Origin: a virus
Reading direction: 5' to 3' (one strand)
Length of the DNA: 38,036 nt
IMG/VR virus record: IMGVR_UViG_3300022932_000011
Coordinates: 1 to 38,036 of that record
Shown: positions 17,588-27,169 of the stretch, in pieces
How the letters are laid out: each line of letters starts with the position of its first letter
Numbering within the stretch: the stretch's first letter is position 1
Notes under the pieces: generated by a model
Database searches by the model: none
Seen by the model: only the letters and a program-made list of their open reading frames with translations
What the model was told of the DNA's origin: nothing
Program-made: the position numbers and the translations under genes

Positions 17588-19573
17588 ATGGCATTTAAAT
17601 TAGATGAGTCAAGACTTAATGGTCTTTTAGAAAAAGGTTTAGTAAGTACAGAATTCGCAGAACGAGTATCTGGTAAATCTGCTGCGCAACAAGCAAAAGC
17701 AATCGATGAGGTTGCAAAACCAGAAACCAGAAATCCAACAGCTGAAGAAATGGATGCTGATTTCAGTGCGCAAATAGCTGAACAAAAACGTAATGCTACA
17801 TTGCTAGCAAGCAATGAGCCATTTACTGGTGGCAGTTATACTCCATCAGCAGACGGCTCTGCACCTGCTACGCCAGCACCAGAACCTGCTCCTGCTGCAC
17901 CTCCTGGTTTAACTCAAGAACAAGAAGTTGCCAATGCACGCTCTTTAGAAGCTCGTCAACTTGAATTAGATACACCAATGAATGCTACATTTGGTGGCGC
18001 AGACGCTGTTCCAAACGCACCTCCACAACTTACAATGAATGGAACACGTCAAATCACTAAAGCTGGTGGCACTGATCCTAGTAATGTTGCCGGAGGAGCT
18101 CCACAATTAACATTAGATACTCCACAAACTGGTGTACCATTTATTAAACCAAGCGAACAACCAACTCCAAAACCTGCCGCAGGAGGAGGATCGTCAGGTC
18201 CTTCTGGCGCTCGCATGATGTTAAATGCTCAAAATGCAGCTACCGGACAGCGTGCTGTTCTTGGTCAACAAGCAACTGATGTTCAAATGCGAGAAGATCA
18301 AAGTGTAGCTGCTGCAGCTGCTGCAAATGCTGAACGTTATGCAGAACAAATGCGCGTTCAAGATGAAAGAAATAAAGAACAATTTCAATATCTTCAAAAA
18401 GATTTAGATCAATTACAAGCAGATGCTATTGCTCAAGGAAATCAAGAAGTCGATCCACAACGTGGTTCTCCATGGGCGGATAACAAATCAACTGGTTCTA
18501 AAATCATGTCAGCTGTTGGTTTATTCCTCGGTGCATTTGGTCAAGCCGGTATGATGGCTGGCGGAAATAAAAATGCTAGTAATCAAGCTATGGATGTTAT
18601 TAATCAAAACATCGAACGTGATATCAAAGCACAAGAATACAATATTAAAAACAAAGGTAATTCAATTTCAGAACGTCGTGGTATTTACGCACAGAAATTA
18701 CAAACTTATGGTGATGAACGTCTTGCCTATCAAGCATCGATGATTCATGGCTTACAAGATACTGAAAACCGAGTTAAAGCTATTGTTGCTGGTAATGCTA
18801 GTGATAAAACTCAAATTCGTGGACAAGAATTACTCGTTGGTCTTGAAGAAGAACGAGCAAAACGTGAGGCACAATTTAAAATCGCAGCAGAACAACGAGC
18901 TGCAGCTGTAGCTGCACAGGCAGCTGCAAGACGTGAAAAAGATCGTGTCGCTAACGATGCTGCATTACGAACTGCATGGCAAACATCACAGGATGCAAAT
19001 GGTAATCGACCACCTCTTGAAACGTTTATGCAAAATCCACAAGCATATAAAAGTGATCATGCTGTTGCTACTGCCGCTGCCGTTGCCAAAGAAAAAGGCT
19101 CTGGAGAACCTGCATTAGAAGTTCTTGATAGTGATGGTAATCCAACACAAGTCCAACCAAGAAATAAAGAAGCTGGAACTAAAATAGCAGCAGCAGCTGC
19201 AGCAAGAGATACTCTTCGAGGTCAAATTAAACGAGCTCAAGAATTACGCGCTCAATATGGTGGCGAAACATTTCCAACCGCAGCTAAAAAGGAAATGGAA
19301 ACATTGACTAATGATATGATTACTACATGGAAAGATATCAAAGGTCTTGGAGCTCTTTCTGGTCCTGATCTTAATCTTGCACAAACTGCTGTTCCTGATT
19401 TAACTGATTGGAATATCATAGGTCGTGATACAGTAGCTGCTCAATTAGATCAGTTAACTACTTCAGCTAATCAAGCTGTTGATTCTGCAATACGAGCTAA
19501 TAAGGTTGCCGGAACAACTCCAAAAACTGAAGCTGGTGGCGGAACTAAATTAGATGCTAAACCAAATAAATAA
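17588..19573 (+). CDS. Internal virion / ejection protein 2 (probable)
   Basis: A 661-residue protein, Ala/Gln/Pro-rich, with a disordered Pro/Ala region (about 83-200), a coiled coil (230-285), one hydrophobic Gly/Met segment (SKIMSAVGLFLGAFGQAGMM, 304-323) and a second long charged helix (about 330-450). This combination of a helical rod plus an amphipathic or membrane-active segment fits podovirus ejection proteins, which leave the capsid with the DNA and form a channel across the envelope. The start has a 16-base leader, AGGCATATAATCATGG, shared exactly with the gene at 27465. No lytic domain is visible. Confidence 0.6.
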   Translation: MAFKLDESRLNGLLEKGLVSTEFAERVSGKSAAQQAKAIDEVAKPETRNPTAEEMDADFSAQIAEQKRNATLLASNEPFTGGSYTPSADGSAPATPAPEPAPAAPPGLTQEQEVANARSLEARQLELDTPMNATFGGADAVPNAPPQLTMNGTRQITKAGGTDPSNVAGGAPQLTLDTPQTGVPFIKPSEQPTPKPAAGGGSSGPSGARMMLNAQNAATGQRAVLGQQATDVQMREDQSVAAAAAANAERYAEQMRVQDERNKEQFQYLQKDLDQLQADAIAQGNQEVDPQRGSPWADNKSTGSKIMSAVGLFLGAFGQAGMMAGGNKNASNQAMDVINQNIERDIKAQEYNIKNKGNSISERRGIYAQKLQTYGDERLAYQASMIHGLQDTENRVKAIVAGNASDKTQIRGQELLVGLEEERAKREAQFKIAAEQRAAAVAAQAAARREKDRVANDAALRTAWQTSQDANGNRPPLETFMQNPQAYKSDHAVATAAAVAKEKGSGEPALEVLDSDGNPTQVQPRNKEAGTKIAAAAAARDTLRGQIKRAQELRAQYGGETFPTAAKKEMETLTNDMITTWKDIKGLGALSGPDLNLAQTAVPDLTDWNIIGRDTVAAQLDQLTTSANQAVDSAIRANKVAGTTPKTEAGGGTKLDAKPNK

Positions 19574-19589
19574 AATAAGAGAGAATTAA

Positions 19590-22265
19590 ATGGCTGAAAA
19601 AATAGATCGAGTAATTACCAAAGCAGAACCTGTGGAAGTTCCATTCCGCGCAGATAGACCATTGGACCAACAAGTTCCTGTGGATGTACCTACGCCTGCT
19701 GAAGCGCCATTAGTTCCTAATGCAGGTCCTACATCAATTTCTGCAACAGCGGCTCCATTACCTCTTGCTTATGATACCAAAACAGGAGAACAAGCAGCTA
19801 TTCCATTTGAAGCCTTACCAGATGCTATTGCTGCTGGTAACGTAGGTTTCAAAATCGGTGAACGTATTGATATGATTGGTCAAGATGGTAAATCATATAA
19901 TTTACCTGCCGAAGAAGTGCGTGATGCTTTATCTTCTGGATATCGTTTAGAATCACCAGATGAGATTTCAACACGAAAATATGTCGCAGATAATGCCGGA
20001 GTACAAGGAACATTAAAGGTCGGAGCTGGACAAGCTGTTGATGAATTACTTGGTGGTATTCCTGAAATTGTATTTGATCATGTTGCCACTCCATTAGAAC
20101 GTGAAAAGAAAGATGCCTTGAAAGCTGATCATGAGGTCGCAAATACCGTCGGTGGAGTTGCAGGTTTCGCCGGATCTTTGTTCGTTGGAAGTGAATTATT
20201 CAAAGGCGCCTCTGTTGCTGGTAATGTAACTGAACGAGCGGCTGCTAAATTACTTCGTACTGAAGGTGAAGCATTAGTTGCACAAGAATTAATCGCTGGT
20301 GGTATGAGCGCAGCAAAGGCAGCTAAAGCCGCAACTCCGTTATGGAAAACGGTTGCGACTAATGCAGCTGGAGCTGGTGTTGAAAACTTAACTCAAGAAG
20401 TTCCAAAGATTATAACTGAATTAGCTCTTGGCGATACAGATGCCGCAGCAGAACATGCTAAATATGCAATCGGTGTCGGAGCTGCATTTGGTGGTGTTAC
20501 TGGCGCAATAGGCAAAGGTTATTCTGGTTTAAGTAAATTAGTATCAGAATCTAAAGCTGCTACTGTTGCCGAAGGTGCGCCTGCTGAAAGCTGGATGACT
20601 AAATTAAAAGATCTTGCAGAAGAATATTCTTTCAAAATTCAAGCTAAAAATGCTGGAGCTTTAAAATCCAATGTTTCTAAAATAGGTGCTGAAGGTGTTG
20701 TTGATAGCTCACGTATTCTTTCTGAAGCTGGTTTATTAAACAATGGTGTTAAAAATTCAGAAGCTGTTGCTGCAGATATTGCTACTGGTCTTGAGCGAGG
20801 CTGGCAGCAAATGGACTCTGCTATTTCTGGTCTTGATGCACGTGCCGGTGAAATTAAAGCTTTGGCAGCTGAACCAGAACAACTAGGCGTTATTGGTAAA
20901 TTAGAGGAAATGAAAGATAAATTCAAATATGCTTCTGATGCTGATAAAAGAAAAATCATTGACGAAGCTATTGATAATTTTGAATCTGATGCTGGTTTGA
21001 TTGCTTCTTCAGAAACTCCGTTGAAAGAATTACATAATATCCGACGTTCCATGGATGATAAACTAGCGTTCAATGCCGCAGATACTAAACCACTGACTAA
21101 ACTCAAGGAACAAATTAGAAATGTTTATTCAGGTGAGTTAAATAAATTCATTGATAATGTGTCAACGAAATTAGAACAACCAGAATTAGCAACTGCTTGG
21201 AAAGAAGGAAACAAATTATATTCTGCCGCTGCAGACTATCGTAAATTTCTAACTAACGAACAAAATTCTTTCATTGGTAACAGGATGTTTGGTTTGACTG
21301 ATAACATCGCTGGAGCAGCAGGTTTAATGTCTGTTGCTGCCGGTAATCCAGCAGGACTTATTGGTATTGCTGGAAAAAAAGCATTGGAAAGTTCATACGG
21401 ACAAACCGCAATCGCAAGTCTTCTTTATAAATTCTCTCAATCAGGAGGAGAAAATGCCGGACTGTTATTGGCTCAAAAAGCATTGCAACATGGTGAATCT
21501 CAAATGAAAAGAATTCCGGAGATATTAGGATCAAAGATTTCTGTTCCAATCGCTACTTCGGCTCCGATGTATGCTGTTACCAGATTCCTTGGTAGTAATT
21601 CTTCACCACGTTCAATGCAAGAACGTCAAAAACAAGTAGATGATCTTGCAATGAAGGTGCGAGAATTAAACTCTAATCCACAGAAATTAACAGATAAACT
21701 TGCTGAATTAAGCGATCCATTGAATCTTGGCGCTCCTAACGTTGGTCTTGCGTATACACGCCAAATGCAAGAACTTTATCAGCACATTGAATCTATTGTT
21801 CCAAAGAACAAAAAAGAAATCAATCCATTCAAAAAAGCTGTAATGAAATACACTGATACTGAATTAACTGAATTTGAACGTAGATTAGCAGTTATTGAAG
21901 ATCCATATTATGTTCTCGAAGGTATTCAAAACAATACACTAACTCGTGGACAAGTAGATACTTTGAAATTAATCTATCCAAAGATTTATGTCAATTTAGT
22001 TAAAGGAGTTACTGAAGCGGCAAATGATCAGGAAAAACCTATTCCATATTCACGTCGATTGAAATTAAGTCTTCTTCTTGGAGAACCTATTGATAAATCA
22101 GTTGAAAACGTTGCTCAATATCAAGCGACATTTTCAGGATCACAAGAAGATGCTCAACCACAAGCTCCGCAAATCTCATCCGGAAAACCAAGAACAGCTA
22201 AACTAGATGTTGTTGGAAAAGATAACAAATTTATGACCGCCACAGATAGATTATCAAACCGATAA
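19590..22265 (+). CDS. Internal virion / ejection protein 3 (probable)
   Basis: An 891-residue protein. The N-terminus is Pro-rich (1-60). It is followed by two copies of a short 'G....I..DG....P..E...AL.SGY' type motif (about 67-120), then amphipathic Gly/Ala segments that could insert into membranes (VANTVGGVAGFAGSLFVGSE, 183-202, and AIGVGAAFGGVTGAIGKG near 293-310), a long helical middle and a charged C-terminus. Size and position as the last large protein before the adhesins match the biggest ejection protein (T7 gp16 / P22 gp16 role). No transglycosylase catalytic motif is apparent. The 3' end is partly duplicated just beyond the stop (22241-22300). Confidence 0.6.
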   Translation: MAEKIDRVITKAEPVEVPFRADRPLDQQVPVDVPTPAEAPLVPNAGPTSISATAAPLPLAYDTKTGEQAAIPFEALPDAIAAGNVGFKIGERIDMIGQDGKSYNLPAEEVRDALSSGYRLESPDEISTRKYVADNAGVQGTLKVGAGQAVDELLGGIPEIVFDHVATPLEREKKDALKADHEVANTVGGVAGFAGSLFVGSELFKGASVAGNVTERAAAKLLRTEGEALVAQELIAGGMSAAKAAKAATPLWKTVATNAAGAGVENLTQEVPKIITELALGDTDAAAEHAKYAIGVGAAFGGVTGAIGKGYSGLSKLVSESKAATVAEGAPAESWMTKLKDLAEEYSFKIQAKNAGALKSNVSKIGAEGVVDSSRILSEAGLLNNGVKNSEAVAADIATGLERGWQQMDSAISGLDARAGEIKALAAEPEQLGVIGKLEEMKDKFKYASDADKRKIIDEAIDNFESDAGLIASSETPLKELHNIRRSMDDKLAFNAADTKPLTKLKEQIRNVYSGELNKFIDNVSTKLEQPELATAWKEGNKLYSAAADYRKFLTNEQNSFIGNRMFGLTDNIAGAAGLMSVAAGNPAGLIGIAGKKALESSYGQTAIASLLYKFSQSGGENAGLLLAQKALQHGESQMKRIPEILGSKISVPIATSAPMYAVTRFLGSNSSPRSMQERQKQVDDLAMKVRELNSNPQKLTDKLAELSDPLNLGAPNVGLAYTRQMQELYQHIESIVPKNKKEINPFKKAVMKYTDTELTEFERRLAVIEDPYYVLEGIQNNTLTRGQVDTLKLIYPKIYVNLVKGVTEAANDQEKPIPYSRRLKLSLLLGEPIDKSVENVAQYQATFSGSQEDAQPQAPQISSGKPRTAKLDVVGKDNKFMTATDRLSNR

Positions 22266-22300
22266 TCATACACAGACAGATTAACAAACCAATAATATTC
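22241..22300 (+). repeat. 30-bp imperfect direct duplication across a stop codon
   Basis: Copy 1 (22241-22270) starts CACAGATAGATTATCAAACC and includes the TAA of the preceding gene. Copy 2 (22271-22300) starts CACAGACAGATTAACAAACC and is non-coding. About 24 of 30 positions match. It looks like a local duplication of the gene's last ten codons, now part of the leader of the next gene. Confidence 0.7.
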
Positions 22301-22331
22301 TGTCATTACACATAAGGATAAAGGAAATACC

Positions 22332-22685
22332 ATGGCACGTACAGCATTAAAAGAATACAAAAATTTATCAATGGCAGCAAATACCAAAACCGAACCATTT
22401 CTCATTGAAAATACATTTGGTTTTGCAATTCATGTTACATGGACAGGAACACCAAGTTCCAAAATCTATGTTCAAGGATCTTGCATGAGCCAAAAACCTA
22501 CTGAAGATCCTGGTCAATGGATAACTTTAAATGATGCAGTTGATACTTCAGATGCAAAACATTTAACTGACAAATATCATTTGTTTAATTCCAGCGGCGC
22601 TGGTTATCGTTGGATACGAGTAGTAAGTGAATTTACTTCTGGCACAGGATCATTAAATGTAATTATTTCCGTTAAAGGTGTTTAA
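22332..22685 (+). CDS. Small beta-sandwich virion protein
   Basis: A 117-residue protein with a pattern known from small phage structural proteins: a strand with IHVTWTGTPSSKIYVQGSC, then P...PGQWITLNDA, then YRWIRVVSEFTSGTGSLNVI with closing VKG. This G-T-P-x-x-x-I-x-V-Q-x-S and Y-R-W-x-R-x-V layout recurs in podovirus and siphovirus particle proteins of uncertain role. It begins after AAAGGAAATACC and ends with a TAATG overlap into the next gene, so it is part of the adhesin operon. Confidence 0.55.
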   Translation: MARTALKEYKNLSMAANTKTEPFLIENTFGFAIHVTWTGTPSSKIYVQGSCMSQKPTEDPGQWITLNDAVDTSDAKHLTDKYHLFNSSGAGYRWIRVVSEFTSGTGSLNVIISVKGV

Positions 22686-23488
22686 TGGCAAAAAACTATA
22701 CAGATTTGGATGCTAAAGTTGGCAGCAAGAATTATACCAATCTTGATCTTGATGGTATTGGATCTGGCACTCCGGCACCTATAGATCCAGCTACTTTGAA
22801 TTTACGTTCTTATTTCAAAGCAGAAAATTATAACTTCGGAGCAAGCACGTGGACATCTTCAGCTTCTGCCGGAGATTCAGGAACTCGTTCAGTTTCTACA
22901 TTAGGAACAAATGCTCCAATCGCTGGAACAATTAACGGCAAACCTGCTATCAATCAACCTGGAACTGCTGGTTTTTGGCTTCGATTACAAATGGTATCTG
23001 AAAATACCGGACAACCTTCGAGCGTTATTTCTCAACCTGATTTTATGCTTACCATTGTTTGTGAGGTAACAGGACCAGTTCTTGGATCGCAAAATGCTGG
23101 CTTTTCCGTTTTGCTAAATGAAAGCTCAACTCAAATCGGCGTCAATATGTATCTTGATGGTGGCGTTCCAACGATTAATGGTTTTATTGTTAGTCCTATT
23201 TATTGTAACGTAGCATTACCATTGCCTGCTTATGGCACACCATTTGTTTTACAATATGGAATCATCAGCAATCAAGTAGCAATGAGATTTAATAAAAATC
23301 CATTTACATATGCTGCAATTCCGCCTGGAACCGGAAATCCAGCTTATCAAAACTTTCACGTTGGTTATGCCGGAGCAAGTTTATATCCAGGAAAACTCGG
23401 AGATTATTACGGAACTCTTGGAAGTAGAACTCTTCAACAACATGATGATCTTGTAAATGCAGCAATGGTCAAATACTCAATTACATAA
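22685..23488 (+). CDS. Receptor-binding protein with concanavalin/LamG-like domain
   Basis: A 267-residue protein. It begins MAKNYTDLDAKVG with a second NYTNLDLD at 17-24, nearly the same N-terminus as the 582-residue fibre at 23515, suggesting a shared docking peptide. Residues about 37-267 follow the beta-jellyroll lectin pattern: LRSYFKAENYNFG, GDSGTR, INGKPAINQPG, then FHVGYAG and a closing helix (LQQHDDLVNAAMVKYSIT) typical of LamG-like modules. The same module forms the C-terminus of the GH5 spike at 25274. It probably binds a surface glycan; no catalytic motif is seen. Confidence 0.6.
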   Translation: MAKNYTDLDAKVGSKNYTNLDLDGIGSGTPAPIDPATLNLRSYFKAENYNFGASTWTSSASAGDSGTRSVSTLGTNAPIAGTINGKPAINQPGTAGFWLRLQMVSENTGQPSSVISQPDFMLTIVCEVTGPVLGSQNAGFSVLLNESSTQIGVNMYLDGGVPTINGFIVSPIYCNVALPLPAYGTPFVLQYGIISNQVAMRFNKNPFTYAAIPPGTGNPAYQNFHVGYAGASLYPGKLGDYYGTLGSRTLQQHDDLVNAAMVKYSIT

Positions 23489-23514
23489 AACAAATAAGGA
23501 TATAGGAAACAAAC

Positions 23515-25263
23515 ATGGCAAAGAATTATACAAATTTAGATACAAGTGAAATAGTAGCATCTGGTGGAGGTGGATCTGGCTTTACTGCTGGTGGTGATCT
23601 TTCAGGAACGTCTACATCACAAACTGTTACTCGAATTCAAGGAGTTCCTGTATCGGCAACACTTCCAACAACCAATCAGGTTTTACAATACAACGGTACA
23701 AGTTATGTTCCTGCTACTGTATCTGGTGGTGCTGGAGCACCTGTTGATGCAAGCTATTTAACTCTTGGTTTAAATGGTACATTAACTACTGAACGAGTAT
23801 TAACAGCAGGTACTAATATAAGCTTTGTGGACGGAGGTGCTGGTGGTGCTTTAACTATCAATGGCACTTACACCTATACTCCAAGTGATGCTACTACAGG
23901 TGCAAAAGGTATTGTCCAACTTGCAGGAGACCTTGGTAACACCGCTGCACTTCCACGAGTGTTAAAAATAAATAACACTGCTGTAGCAACAGGAGCAACT
24001 GCAGGACAAGTATTACGAGCAACAGGTTCTTTAGTATCTTCTTTCGGTTCATTGGATCTTTCTCTTGCAGCTACTGTTGGAACATCTATTCTTCCTTCAG
24101 CCAATATGTTTCAAGCTACTAATGCAGCTTCTGGTGCAGTTCAACTTGCAGGCGATCTTGCAGGAACAGCTGCCAGTCCAAGTGTCGTAGCATTACGTGG
24201 TTCTGGTATTTCAGTTACCGCACCAACTGCTAATCAAGTTCTTCAATACGTTGGTTCTGCCTGGACTCCAACTTCGCTTCCAGCTGCTGTTAGCACTGCG
24301 GCAAGCTTTGTCACCATAGGTACGGATGCAAGTTTGTCAAACGAACGTGTTCTTACTGCTGGTACAAATATTTCTATCGTAGACGGTGGTGCAGGTGGTT
24401 CGGTCACAATTAACGGAACTTATTCATATACACCAACTGATGCTACTGGAGGCGCTAAAGGAGTTGTGCAACTCGCAGGTGACCTTGGTGGTAGTGCAGC
24501 TGCTCCGGCAGTTTTAAAGATTAACGGTGTGTCAGTATCAGGCACTCCTGCCGTAGGTTATGTTCCTACTGCTACTTCTTCTACTGCCGCTACTTGGCAA
24601 GCTCCTGCAGCTGGTGGTGGCGGAGCACCGGTTGGCGCTTCATATTTAACTCTTGGAACTGATGGTACACTAACTTCTGAACGCGTTCTAACTGCTGGAT
24701 CTGGAGTTAATTTCTCTGACGGTGGTGCAGGTTCGACATTAACTATTAACGCCGTTCCTAATGACGCTACAACTGGCGGAAAAGGTGTTGTTCAATTAAC
24801 TAATGACCTTGGTGGTACAGCTACAAGTCCAACGGTATTAAATATCACAGGCTCTTCTGGCACTACGGCAATAAAAGTAGCGGAGGTTACTAATAGCTCT
24901 GTTTCTGGTTTAGTCTTTAAGGATAAGAAATTCCAAGTTACTACTACAAATGCAACTACAACTAACATCGCTACTTTTGCATTGGCAACAAGTAATACCG
25001 CAATGGAAGTTGATGTTATTATCATTGCTAAAATAGCTGATGGATCTAAATCTGCATGTTTCAAACGTTCAGCTTTATATACAAATCGTTCAGGAGTTTT
25101 AGTTGTAACCGGTGCAGTTAATGACCTTGGCACTTCTAAAGACGATGCTCTTTGGAATGCTACTATTGCAGCTTCTGGTACCAATATCAACGTCAGTGTG
25201 ACTGGTGTTGCTGCAACTACGATTTCTTGGACCGCATCAATAACCACTCACTTCGTATCATAA
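23515..25263 (+). CDS. Repeat tail fibre
   Basis: A 582-residue fibre. The N-terminus MAKNYTNLDTSEI matches that of the preceding gene. Three copies of a roughly 77-80-residue module (75-154, 262-338, 371-447) each run from Y/F-L/V-T-L/I-G...ERVLTAG through DGGAG..LTING to K-G-V-V-Q-L..DLGG....P.VL. Extra short LAGDLAGTAASPSVV units occur between copies. The C-terminal domain (about 453-582) is unrelated beta structure ending TTISWTASITTHFVS and is the likely receptor-binding tip. Modules are shared with the fibre at 8779. Confidence 0.75.
   Translation: MAKNYTNLDTSEIVASGGGGSGFTAGGDLSGTSTSQTVTRIQGVPVSATLPTTNQVLQYNGTSYVPATVSGGAGAPVDASYLTLGLNGTLTTERVLTAGTNISFVDGGAGGALTINGTYTYTPSDATTGAKGIVQLAGDLGNTAALPRVLKINNTAVATGATAGQVLRATGSLVSSFGSLDLSLAATVGTSILPSANMFQATNAASGAVQLAGDLAGTAASPSVVALRGSGISVTAPTANQVLQYVGSAWTPTSLPAAVSTAASFVTIGTDASLSNERVLTAGTNISIVDGGAGGSVTINGTYSYTPTDATGGAKGVVQLAGDLGGSAAAPAVLKINGVSVSGTPAVGYVPTATSSTAATWQAPAAGGGGAPVGASYLTLGTDGTLTSERVLTAGSGVNFSDGGAGSTLTINAVPNDATTGGKGVVQLTNDLGGTATSPTVLNITGSSGTTAIKVAEVTNSSVSGLVFKDKKFQVTTTNATTTNIATFALATSNTAMEVDVIIIAKIADGSKSACFKRSALYTNRSGVLVVTGAVNDLGTSKDDALWNATIAASGTNINVSVTGVAATTISWTASITTHFVS
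23737..24855 (+). repeat. Three-copy fibre module
   Basis: In-frame modules at 23737-23976, 24298-24528 and 24625-24855 encode the ERVLTAG / DGGAG / QLAGDLGG repeat of the tail fibre. Copies are diverged in DNA but clear in protein. Copies 1-2 are about 560 bp apart and copies 2-3 about 330 bp apart, so recombination between them would shorten the fibre by one unit. Confidence 0.7.
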
Positions 25264-25273
25264 GGAGAAATAG

Positions 25274-27112
25274 ATGTTTATTAATGCTGCGCAACACATG
25301 GCGCCTAAAAAACCAACTCAAATCGCACTTCCGACGTATATCAAAGGAACAAATGTTAGTTCCATGACTACGTATTACGCTACTCAATTTCCTCCTAAAT
25401 ATTATCCAGAAGATTCAGGTAGCAATACATTTCCGATTAAACAAGCAGACGTAGATTACATCGCATCAAAAGGATTTAATTTCGTAAGATTATTGTTTAG
25501 TCATGAAATCATTCAACCTAATGGAGCTTTCACTGATTTTGATACCAAAGCAATAGGCTATCTAAAAGATCAAGTTGATATGTTTATGGCTAAAGGCAAT
25601 ATCCATGTTAGTTTAGCTGTTCACGCTGGAGATGATCCTGGTTTCGGAAAATACTATGGAAATACGTTTGTTAAAGGTGGAACTGTAAGTCCTGGAGCTG
25701 TACGTGCTGACTTCTATCGTCGTTTAGCTGAAATCTTTCGTAGTTATGATCGTTTGCATTGGAGTTTTGATAACGAGCCACAAGGTCAAAATATCAATAT
25801 CTTTTCCTGGATGCAGGAATGTATTAACGCCGTTGCTCATATCCACGGAGGTAAACACTTTATCAATGGTGGCTATTTCTCTGGTGGCGTTAGCTGGACG
25901 AATTCCGGCAGCGACCAAGGATCTCCTAAAATTTCTAATGCCACAGCGGCATTGACATTGACACATCCTTATGGAATAGATAATTTAATTTTCTGTACAC
26001 ATAATTACGCAAACTCCGCAGCTGGTGGTGGATCTACTGTTGTACCAACTACGACTGTATTAAAAGATGAAGCACAAGGCTTTTATCAATGGCTGGTTGA
26101 TAACAATAGATATGGCATTATCGAAGAATGGGGCGTACAACAATCGTCTACTAACGCCGTTGCTTGTTCACAAGATTTTATCAACTGGGTGAAATCAGTA
26201 TCTGTGACATTAGGCGGCAGATTATATGGTCAAGTTTGGTGGACATATGGACGTCCGATTGCATGGTCAGGATATCAATATACTCTTGCTCCAACTTCTA
26301 TGACATATGTAACTGATTCTGCTCAAATGACTATGATAACAAGTCAAGGTTATTTCACAGATCCAGTGGCGTTCGATCCTCTTACAGCTGTTCCTGGTAT
26401 TTATGCCAGACACCGTGCATCAGATTATAACGTTGGAACATCTACATTAGCTAACTCCGCAGGTGTTGGTGATTCAACTCGTAATATGGTTCTTGCAACT
26501 GGTGGTAACTTCGTAGCAGCGGACTTTTCAACATCTGATTCTGATTTCAATGGTCTTGCCAGTATTGGATCTACATCAGTTACTGGTGGTCGAAATGTTG
26601 GTTTGGTTAATGCCGGAGGTGCTAATTTAACAACAGCTATTTCTGGAGCATGTACTGTTTATGGTGTTTATTTCATCAATGCTGCACCTACACCTTCCAG
26701 TGCTTATCTTCGAAGCAATAGAACTATTCTTGCTGGTGGTTCTACAACCGCGCTGCTCGTAAACAGTCCTGGTTTGTATTACTTCTATAGCTATCAATCT
26801 ACACGAGATAACGTCAGCGTTGTAGGCGGTTCTACAGGAGCTTCTGGAGTTGGAACTGTTATTGGTGTTAAGATTATCTGTACAGTTTTAAACGGCGCCT
26901 CAAGCGCAACTTATGTTAATTCCAATACAGCATTGTCAACCGGTAATGCCGGAACAGCTTCGATTACCAGTCTTGGTTATGGAAATCCAAACGGACAAGC
27001 GGCTGTTTGGAGAATGAGTCAAACCTTGATTTATTCCGCAGCTCATACCACAGGTGAACGTACCAGCGTAATGAATTACCTTGGTCAATTATATGGAATA
27101 ACTATTGCATAA
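25274..27112 (+). CDS. Tailspike with GH5-like glycoside hydrolase and C-terminal lectin-like domain
   Basis: A 612-residue protein. Residues about 20-340 show the (beta/alpha)8 GH5 (cellulase-type) signature: VRLLFSHE with the conserved Arg (R72), WSFDNEPQ with acid/base E168 in the NEP motif, THNYANS with H243 and Y245, GIIEEWGV with nucleophile E285, and VWWTYGRP (W322/W323). All expected catalytic residues are present. Residues about 373-612 (YARHRASDYNVGTST, GDSTR, closing AAHTTGERTSVMNYLGQLYG) form the LamG-like module also seen at 22685. There is no signal peptide, so it acts as a virion enzyme. The likely target is a beta-glucan-type capsule or cellulose. Final gene of the adhesin cluster. 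Confidence 0.8.
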   Translation: MFINAAQHMAPKKPTQIALPTYIKGTNVSSMTTYYATQFPPKYYPEDSGSNTFPIKQADVDYIASKGFNFVRLLFSHEIIQPNGAFTDFDTKAIGYLKDQVDMFMAKGNIHVSLAVHAGDDPGFGKYYGNTFVKGGTVSPGAVRADFYRRLAEIFRSYDRLHWSFDNEPQGQNINIFSWMQECINAVAHIHGGKHFINGGYFSGGVSWTNSGSDQGSPKISNATAALTLTHPYGIDNLIFCTHNYANSAAGGGSTVVPTTTVLKDEAQGFYQWLVDNNRYGIIEEWGVQQSSTNAVACSQDFINWVKSVSVTLGGRLYGQVWWTYGRPIAWSGYQYTLAPTSMTYVTDSAQMTMITSQGYFTDPVAFDPLTAVPGIYARHRASDYNVGTSTLANSAGVGDSTRNMVLATGGNFVAADFSTSDSDFNGLASIGSTSVTGGRNVGLVNAGGANLTTAISGACTVYGVYFINAAPTPSSAYLRSNRTILAGGSTTALLVNSPGLYYFYSYQSTRDNVSVVGGSTGASGVGTVIGVKIICTVLNGASSATYVNSNTALSTGNAGTASITSLGYGNPNGQAAVWRMSQTLIYSAAHTTGERTSVMNYLGQLYGITIA

Positions 27113-27169
27113 ATAATAAATACGAAACTAAAATTGAAGATTTAACCTATAAGAGATGAAAGGATATAT

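Noticed and set aside
17473-17814. Minus-strand ORF of 113 codons over the border of two ejection genes
   Set aside because: Covers the start of a well-supported forward gene and its leader; no promoter or ribosome site.
20639-21106. Long minus-strand ORF (155 codons) inside the 891-residue gene
   Set aside because: Fully antisense to a clear late gene, Ser/Ala/Leu-rich mirror-type composition, no ribosome site or operon context; a shadow ORF.
24792-25247. Minus-strand ORF of 151 codons in the fibre gene
   Set aside because: Antisense shadow of the Thr/Ala-rich fibre; hydrophobic composition comes from reading those codons backward.
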